Source of the DNA: Emiliania huxleyi CCMP1516
Taxonomy: Eukaryota; Haptophyta; Isochrysidales; Noelaerhabdaceae
Direction of reading: 5' to 3'
Assembly: GCF_000372725.1 (NCBI RefSeq)
Contig: NW_005196900.1
Coordinates: 311,739-375,738 of the forward strand
DNA length: 64,000 nt
The notes under the pieces were generated by a model. It searched no databases. It was not told the origin of the DNA and saw nothing but the letters and a program-made list of their open reading frames with translations. Of the stretch, positions 56,735-64,000 are shown piece by piece (position 1 is the stretch's first letter; each line of letters starts with the position of its first letter). Position numbers and translations under genes: made by a program.

Positions 56735-59700
56735 ATGTCCCTCGTACTGCGACCCATCACACCAACCCGCAGCGGCCCACGCTGTGGCGACGGGCGCAGC
56801 GACATCCTCCTCTCCGCGGGCGAGCTCGTGCTTGGGAGAAAGGCCGCCGTGCCTGTCCCGGGAGTAGAGACCGTGACCGAGGACCCTCGTGTGTCGCGGC
56901 AGCACTGTCGCCTGCGAGTGGCGGAGGACACGGCCACCGTCGCCGCCATCGGCGACGCAGTAATTGTGCACTGGCGTGCCGGCAAATCGACACCGCTCCG
57001 TGGCGTGGCCACGCAAGATCTGCAGCCCGGTGATGAGATACTGCTCGTGGAGCCGGACCGGAAAGCCTGGGGTGCGTCGGCGCGCTTCGAAGGGCAGTCG
57101 TGCGCCTACTCGGTCGCCACGACCACACCACTGCGCCTCGTTCCGCTCGATCCTGCTGCTGCACCGTGGGCGTGCGGCTGGCGGAACGGTGTTTTGGACG
57201 TTGCACTCGAGGAGGACGGCAAAGAGGTGGTGCTTGGGCGATCGACGGCAGCCGGAACGAGCTGCGGGCCTCACCACCCACTCGCCGACCCACGCATCTC
57301 GCGCGATCACGTGGTGCTGCAGCAGCGGCCCGGGCAGCTCGCGACGTGCCGCTGCCTCAGCGCAAACGGAGCTTCCTCCTCTCCGTTGGTGGCGCCGGAA
57401 CCGTCTCGGAACTTTCTCCGAACCACCGGAGCCCTCGTGTAGGCGTCCTCCTCTCGTTGCCTGCGGCGGGCGTCTCGATCCTGCCGAAAGAGGCAGACAC
57501 CCACTCCCTCCCGCCACACACCCAGCCCGCACGGTCCGGCACGCCCCTGAGTGTGCTGCCGCCGCTCCCGTCGTCGCCCACCACGCGCAGGCGTCGTGCC
57601 AACTTCCGCTCGGCGCAGTGCTGCAGCTTGTGTATGAGCCGCACACCCCGGCGACCGGGCCGTCTGCCCCGTTTGAGGGCAACTGCTGCGCGTACGTCGT
57701 CTCGCAAGAGAGGCCGTGCTTGCTCAGCCCGCGCTGGCCCTGGCAGCTGCCAGACCCGCGCCGTCCGGTGGTTGTGCCGGGCAGCGACGCCGAGGCGCGT
57801 CCTCTCTGCCGCCCTCTCCCGATTCCGCCTCCCTCCATCCACCCTCCCCGCCGCCTCAAACCTCCCCCCCTCACACCTGCACACCCTCATGACTCCCCAC
57901 ATACTCCTCCCCTCACCCTCACACCCTCACGACTCCTCCCCTCACATAACATAATCCTCTCCTCACACCCTCGCACCCTCGCACCCTCGCACCCTCACCC
58001 CCCACCCCCACCCCCACCCCCACCCCCACCCCTCAGGCACGGCTTGGTCGCCACACCGCCGCGAGGCCAAACGCGTGGGGCATCCTCCACCCGCGCGTGT
58101 CGACGGCCTGCGTGCGGGTTCGCGGCGGGCCGGGCCCGCCCTCGCTCAAGGTCACCGGAGTCAACCCGGTCCTCCTCCTCCGGGGCGACGAGGGCGACGG
58201 GGGCGACCGGATCGACAACAAGGGTGCGGAGGGTGCGGAGAGTGCGGAGAGTGCGGGGGGTGCGGGGAGTGCGGAGGGCGGGCGCGGCTCAGACCGCAGG
58301 CGGCAGCTGCTCCGACGCGGCGAGGAAGAGGCGCTGGCCGCGGGCGACATCGTCGAGCTCTGCCCTAAACTGCCGGGCGCGCTTGCGCCGGTCCTCCAGC
58401 TCTGCGGCTGCACGTGCGCGTACCGCGTTGAGTTCGAGGAGAGCTCAGCGCCCACAGCGCAGGAGGGCGCTCGTGGCGGGCGTGGCGGGGCGGCGGGCGA
58501 GGCGGCGGGCGAGGCGGCGGGCGAGGCGGCGGGCGAGGCGGCGGGCGAGGCGGCGGGCGAGGCTGCGGAGCGTCAGGGGGCGTCGCAGGAGGCGGATGCG
58601 TCGGAGGAGGTGGAGATGGGCGAGGCGGAGGAGAAAGATGGAGCCGAGACGGTGGAGGCTGGCACCGATGAAGATGTTGGCACTGGTGATGAGGCGGAGG
58701 CGGAGGAGGAGGAGGAGGATGGAGCGGAGGCGGGGGGTGGGGCGGAGGCCGAGGCAGAGGCCGAGGCAGTGGCTGAGGGCGCGGCGGCGGTCGAGGCGGC
58801 GAGGGCGATGGACGTCACAGAGGCAGAGGGGGGGGGCGCAGAGGTGGAGGTGGAGGTGGAGGAGGAGGCAGAGTCGCAGGCGTCCGTCGCGGACGCCCGG
58901 GCGCTCGCTGAGTCCGCCGAGCCCGCGATGCCGCCGCCCGAGCCGCCGAGGGGCGAGCGGAGAGAGGAGCGCGCCATGGACGAGGACCAACCGAACGCCG
59001 AGACCGAGCCGCCGGAGGCCGGCGCCACGGAGGCCGACGCTGCGGACGGACGCGCCATGGACGAGGAGCCGAGGGAGCGCGGCCGAAGCGGCTGCGGAGA
59101 CCGCCGCCGGAGCGGGCGGGCGGTGCCGCAGGAGATCGGCGAGGGCAGCCGCGTCGCCGCAGTGTTCAAGGTGGGCGTGGGAGGGCGCGACAAGACCATC
59201 TGCGGCGAGGTGCTCCGGGTGCACGCCGGCAGCAGCCTCTGCGATGTCAAGTTCGCGGACGGCGAGGTGTGGTACAACTTCAGCAAGCACAAGCTCAAGG
59301 CCGCGGCTGGCGCGGGCGAGCCGGACGCGGCTGACGCCAACCCCGAGCGACATCCAGAGCCACGCGGCCGCAGCGGCGCGGCTGGCGCGGGGAAGCGGCG
59401 CCGGCAGTGTGCGGAGGACGAGTCGCGTCGAAAGACGCTCGAGGCACTGCCGCGCACGCGGCCCCGCCCGACTGGCCCGCCGCCGGCGATCGAGGCGGCG
59501 ATGGGCGGAGAGGCGATGCCGCGCGTGCGGGTGCGTCCTCCGAGGGCCCCTGCCGAGCCGGCGCCGCCTGCCGAGCTGGCAGTGCCGGCGGCCGAGACTA
59601 TGCCGCCGGCGGAGCCGGAGGCGCTTGCCGAGCCGCCCCTCGCCGCGCCGCCACCTCCTCCGCCTGCGCCTCCGCCCGCGCATGCGCCCGAGCCGGCGGC

Positions 59701-62700
59701 GGAAAAGCTTCCGCCGGGGTGGAGCAAGATCTACGACTTTGGAAAGGTCAAGGGCTACCGCGGACCGGCCGGCGAGCGCGCGGGCACGAAGAAGGAGGCG
59801 TGGCGCCGGCACCGGGCGGAGGCGGAGGCGCAGGCGGAGGCGGAGGCGCAGGCGGAGGCCGAGGTGGAGGCGGAGGCGGAGGCGGAGGCGGAGGCGGAGG
59901 CGGAGCCCCCCGAGGCCGCACAGGACCACTGGGTGCGCTGTGACAGTTGCGGCAAGTGGCGCTGCCTGCCCGCCGGCTTCTCTGCCGACGACTTCGTGTC
60001 GGCGGAGTGGTTCTGCAGCCTCAATCCCGACCCGGCGCCGTGAGCGCCGCGAGGCGCCGCGGGGAACACCTGCGCCTGTGACACATCCGTGACACGTCCC
60101 TTAGGTGCGGGACAACTGTGAGGCGCCCGAGGAGAGCGAGGCGGAGGCGGCCGAGCGGGTGGCGATGGAGCAGATGGCGGAGGCGGCGGCGAGGCTCGCG
60201 GAGCAAGAGGAGGCGAGAATGCCCGAGAGTGCCCATGAGCACCCGAGATCGACCGAGATTGACTGAGATCGCGGCGAGGCGAGACTCGAGGAAGAGCAGG
60301 ACACCCCTCCAGCCCTCCTCCATTTTGGCGGACGATGACACGCCCATGCCACGCCCCCCAGGAGCGCGAGGAGAGGGAGCTGCGCGAGCGCGCGCAGGCC
60401 TTCGCCGAGATGGACGAGGAGGTGTCGTTCGGCGACGACGGGCTGGACGATTGCGACGACGAGATCGAAGAGGAGGAGGGTGAGGAGGAGGAGGCCGCGT
60501 ACTGCGAGGCGGCAGAGGCGCCCCTCCTCGCCTCCGCTCGCCCCGCCCCGCCCCCTTTCCGCATCTCACCCTCAACCCTCGCGCCTCCCTCCTCGCAGGA
60601 GTTTGCGGCGAAAGCGGGCGCCACGGCCCTCGTGCCATGGAGCGACGGCGGCGAGGCGGCCGCAGCGCATGCCACGGCGCCGCCGGCGCCGCAGGACGGC
60701 CCTAGCGGCTCGTGGGAGGAGCGCGACGATTTTGTGAGGCCGGGGCACCCGGGCTTCCGGAAGTTCGTCCGGCAACGGATGGCGGAGAGTGGTGCGCACC
60801 AGACACTTCCGAGGCACTTCCGAGACACTTCCGAGACACTTCCGAGACCGGACCCTCTCACCCCTCCCCGCCACCTCCACCACCTCCCAGCACACCAACG
60901 CATGCCTCTCGCAGGAGTTCCGGCCAACCGCAGCGTCCTGCCGCCCGGCGAGCTTCGCCCTGCCGCGTGGCTCGCCGGCCGCCCGATCCGGCTGCAGCCC
61001 TACCAGGAGACGGTCTCCTTCGTCGCGCGGCCAGAGTCCTTCTCCAGCCCGCGCATGCTGGTCGTGCACCGCACTGGCGCGGGGAAGACGGCGACCATGA
61101 TTCGCGTGGCCGACAACTACTATCGAGACCGGCGGCCCAAGGTCGTCATCTTCCCGACCAACGCCGTCTGCCGCAACTTTTATACCGAGCTGCGCAACGC
61201 CCACTTCCCAAACCGGTATGCCTCGTACCTCGACATGCTGCACAGCGAGGGCGGCCCGACCAGCGGCGACCGGGACAAAAAAGACCTCGCGCTTCACGGG
61301 CTGCTCAAGCACGGTCGCATCCCCGATGGCTTCCTCGCGAGCCCCAGCCTGCCGGCCGCCCCGCTGCGGGCCTTCACCTTTACCCAGGCGGGCGGCGCGA
61401 CGAGCACGGGCGACAACATCAACGCCGTCTTCAAGTGTCCCGACGGGTACGCGGGCGGCTACCCCCGGCGCCTGCCTCGCAACGGCGGCTACTCCGACTA
61501 CACAAACCTGCACAACCCGATGAGCAACAAGGTCATCCTGCTCGACGAGGTGCACAATTTGATCCGGCCGAGCGCAGAGATCCTTCGCAACCCGCGGCGG
61601 CTCGAGATGCTCAAGCGGTTGCGCGTGCTCCTCGCGACGGCCGAGAACTCCGTGATCCTCGGCTTCACCGGCACGCCCCTCTGCGACAGCGACACCGACT
61701 TCCAGAAGCTGCTCGGCATCTTCAAGGGATGGGCTGACTCGCGGGGCACCGTCAAGGACCTGTCTCACGAGGGGTTCTTCTCTTTCTACATGGACACGCC
61801 GCTCTCCGTCTTCCCGGCGGTCCGGCCGGCTGGCGTCCTCACGGAGGTGCCCGACGCGATGGTGCGGCGGTGCACGCTGCGCAACTTTGCGAGCGAGGCC
61901 GGGGCGGGCTTCCTCTTCGGCCGTGGCGGCCGCGCGGCCTATCAGGAGCAGGTCGCCCGCGAGCGAGAGCGGCGCCAGAGCGTACCGCTCGACCGCCTCC
62001 CGCCCGACTCTCTGCACCGGCTTTCGCTCTACTGCTCCGTGCCGCAAGCCGGCGGCTACCCGGGGCGCAGCGACGTCGCGGCTACCCTGCTCGGACAAAG
62101 CGGCAAGCTGCTGCGCACGTTTTTTGCAAAGGTGCCGCAGACGCCGCTCGGCTATGCGCAGCAGCGGCGGCGCCTGATTGGCTACAGCGCAAAGCTGGCG
62201 CGGGTGGCGGACGACGTGTGCGCTCTGCAGGCGCCGGGCGGCGACTTGCCCAAGGTCTTAATAATGATACACCGCTCAGCGGGCTACAAGGCGCTGCTGC
62301 GCCACTTGGGTGCGAGGCTGCCCAAAGGGTCGGTGCGGGGCTTCCCTTGGGCGAAGGGCGCAGAGGTCGCCGACGAGGAGCTCCACTCGCTGCTCGGCGA
62401 CAAGCACGACGGCACCAGCGGCTGCGGCTGCTCGCTCTGCGCCTTCAACACGCCGCTCGGCGGTTGCGTGCGCGTGATGGTGGCCGACGCGAAGGAGTGC
62501 GGCGAGGGCGTCTCCTTTCTGGGCGTGCGCAAGCTGCTGCTCACCGACCTCCCCGCCGACCCGCTCACCTTCATCCAGCGCGTCGGCCGTTCGGTCCGCT
62601 TCAACGGCCACGCATCGCTGCCGCCTGAGGAGCGCACTGTCGACGTGCTCATGTACGCCGGCGTGCTCAAGAAAGAGTACTCGCATCGGGGGACGGAGCC

Positions 62701-63394
62701 GTCAGCGGACGAGCTGTTGCTGGCGCGCTTGCGCAGCGAGCTGCGCCAGTACTATGTCGATCTCGGCCGGCTGAAGGGCATTGCCTTCGACGAGGGGTGC
62801 TGGCAGGAGGAGCCAGAGGACACGGTCCCGGCGGGAGCCGGGGACCAGCCAGCGGGCTCTGCGGCGGGCTACGACGAGGGCGAGGCCAGCGCGGGGGAGG
62901 GGGAAGAGGAGCGCTGCCGGCGTGAGCGCGAGGAGGCGCGCAAGCAGCAGCAGCAGCATCAGCAGCGCGAGCAACCGCCGCCGCCGCCGCCGCAGGGTGC
63001 GCCGCCGCCGCGGGAGGAGGAGCAGCGGCAGCGGCAGCAGCGGCGGCGGCCGCAGCAGGAGTGGCGGCGGCGTGCTGCCTCGGCGCCGCCCCGCGAACGG
63101 CCGCAGCCCCGCCCTGGCCCGAGTGGCCCGATCGGCAGCTCGGACGCGGACAAGTACGTCCGGCAAATAATCCTGGCTGCCGACGATGCGTCGCACGCCT
63201 CCGAGCGCGCGAGGCTGGCCGCGATGCTGGACATCGCGCCGAACAGGGACGCGAGGGCCTTCCGCATGTCCTACTTTGTCATCATCAAGGCCATCCACCC
63301 GGACAAGTGCAGGGAGGCCACCTACCTGTCGTGGTACGAGCTGGCCACCAAGCTCCTCAACGGCCTCTATGACACCGTCAAGGCACGGCTTTGA
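56735..63394 (+). CDS. chromatin-type chimera: FHA domains, CW zinc finger, SF2 helicase, J-like end
   Basis: Likely nuclear. Exons: 56735-about 57390, 57591-57794, 58037-60034, 60105-60212, 60362-60508, 60599-60791, 60915-63394; about 1,900 aa. N-terminus: FHA-like modules (ELVLGRKAAV ... EDPRVSRQHCRL; EVVLGRSTAAG ... PRISRDHVVL; ARLGRHTAARPNAWGI ... LKVTGVNPVLLL). Then an acidic repeat region with GEAAGEAAGEAA, a Tudor-like strand block (CGEVLRVHAGSSLCDVKFAD), LPPGWSKIYDFGKVKGYRG, and a CW zinc finger (DHWVRCDSCGKWRCLP ... WFCSLNPDP-VRDNCEAPEE). A coiled coil links to a helicase: VVHRTGAGKTATMI, ILLDEVHNLI, LGFTGTPLC, FIQRVGRSVRFNGH, resembling D6/D11-type helicases of nucleocytoplasmic large DNA viruses. 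The C-terminus carries IIKAIHPDKCREA, like a J domain. The FHA exon joins between 57340 and 57590 are uncertain; two separate genes is the alternative. Confidence 0.68.
60035..60104 (+). other. 70-nt GC-AG intron inside the CW zinc finger
   Basis: Removing it joins NPDP to VRDNCEAPEE, which supplies the last Cys of the CW finger. Without the splice the frame stops after NPDPAP and the finger is incomplete. This is the key link that continues the gene towards the helicase. Confidence 0.75.
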
Positions 63395-63794
63395 TGCCGC
63401 TTGCTGGGCGGTTGCGGGTTGGACGAGCCCTGCTTAGAAGGAAAAGGTTTTCTGCAAGGTCCGTATGGCTCACCGTGTAGTCGGCCGGGTGCTCGCCTCG
63501 CCTCTTACTAGGCGCGCCTGATGATCCACCAGACGCACTGGGACGGAGAGGCGGTGTCCTTTGCAGTAAAAAGTGATTTTTCTTTTCGTTCTTCACGGCA
63601 CACACACAGCCACACACAGTGACATCCCAATTCCCATTGGTTGTCGTCGTCAGTGAGAATCGCCGGCCGCCCCCCTCACGCGATGTCCCGATTCCGCGCG
63701 CCGTCGCCGCGAGCGTGCCGCTCCCCGAGCTGCCGAGGAGAGAGCGGGCATGGCACTCCCTCCCCAGCCCGCAAGGCGGCCCACCCCTGCCCCC
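63395..63794. other. intergenic region, no supported gene
   Basis: Convergent 3' flanks of the helicase gene and the partial gene on the minus strand. A TAAAAAGTGATTTTTC hairpin lies at 63566-63585. Confidence 0.5.
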
Positions 63795-63937
63795 TCAGCC
63801 GCCCTGCGTCGCGAGTCCGCCGTGGTGCTTGCGCTGCTTGACGACGCGGTCGGCCATCCAGACCATCACGCAGTGCAGGCCGACGAAGAGCGGCGCGAGC
63901 GCAGCCTCGAGGAGGGGCCTCGCGCGAGGGTAGTGGC
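63795..63937 (-). CDS. last exon of a gene entering from the right edge
   Basis: After an acceptor (GCCTAG) at 63938 the sense strand reads HYPRARPLLEAALAPLFVGL then HCVMVWMADRVVKQRKHHGG and LATQGG before a stop at 63795. The segment LLEAALAPLFVGLHCVMVWM is long and hydrophobic enough to be a membrane helix, with a basic tail behind it. Only this exon is in the window; the family cannot be named. Confidence 0.5.
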
Positions 63938-64000
63938 CTAGGCACAGCTCTCGGCTCTTTGCGGGCCGCTTCCCTCTCTCCTTGTCCTCAGCCTCGAGGG

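Noticed and set aside
60335-60361. Independent start codon for the helicase at 60335
   Set aside because: The Met lies in what looks like an intron (149 nt, GC-AG); the upstream coiled-coil exon joins in phase to 60362.

Overview
This window is nuclear DNA from a GC-rich unicellular alga, most likely a haptophyte of the Emiliania/Gephyrocapsa type; a pelagophyte such as Aureococcus is the main alternative. Supporting evidence: genes with many short introns of which most begin GC rather than GT, several ankyrin-repeat genes, a giant proline/serine-rich cell-surface protein, a plastid-lumen-style targeting sequence, long microsatellites, dispersed short repeats and an 898-base assembly gap of N. 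There is no operon structure; genes lie on both strands, 0.3-3 kb apart. Exon structures were worked out by hand from reading frame, splice dinucleotides and family conservation. For the ammonium transporter, kinesin, PH protein, esterase, membrane glycosyltransferase and the helicase part of the last gene, the exons chosen keep phase throughout; the transporter's first intron and the N-terminal FHA section of the last gene are not fixed.

Layout. 0.7-3.6 kb: ammonium transporter (-). 4.1-5.1 kb: unknown gene interrupted by a 440-bp inverted-repeat element. 5.5-7.4 kb: ankyrin/U-box gene with one frameshift. 9-14.8 kb: pherophorin-like surface protein (-) with four copies of one domain. 17.4-18.7 kb: ankyrin gene (-). 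19-19.8 kb: decayed armadillo gene. 20.7-21.5 kb: small secreted or membrane protein. 22.1-25.4 kb: kinesin-14. 28.2-30.1 kb: ankyrin-TM-RING protein. 31.1-33.2 kb: EF-hand protein (-). 34.1-35.9 kb: PH/coiled-coil protein (-). 36.3-37.4 kb: GT31-like glycosyltransferase. 37.7-38.9 kb: coiled-coil protein (-). 40.0-41.8 kb: kelch fragment and XAP5/FAM50 (-). 42.7-43.2 kb: cupin. 43.3-44.4 kb: broken ankyrin gene (-). 44.6-45.2 kb: short membrane ORF and kinase N-lobe fragment (-). 45.5-46.8 kb: ankyrin gene. 46.6-47.7 kb: LigB-type dioxygenase (-). 48.0-49.1 kb: acyl-protein thioesterase-like esterase. 49.7-50.9 kb: AlkB-RanBP2 zinc finger (-). 51.1-51.9 kb: MsrA-like protein lacking its catalytic cysteine (-). 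52.5-56.5 kb: type II membrane glycosyltransferase (-). 56.7-63.4 kb: FHA/CW zinc finger/SF2 helicase/J-like chimera. 63.8 kb: last exon of a gene entering from the right edge (-).

The main discovery is in the introns. At least a dozen, in eight or more unrelated genes, are 65-82 nt long and begin with a copy of the first 7-21 bases of the exon that follows them, so that a direct repeat flanks the excised piece; most are GC-AG. One intron is present in one copy and absent at the same codon in a second copy of an internally duplicated domain. A TIR element with a perfect 8-bp target duplication also interrupts a gene. Together these suggest active intron gain by insertion or tandem duplication ('introner' behaviour). 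A second recurring signal is an AAGAATT/AATTCTT-containing motif just upstream of many start codons.
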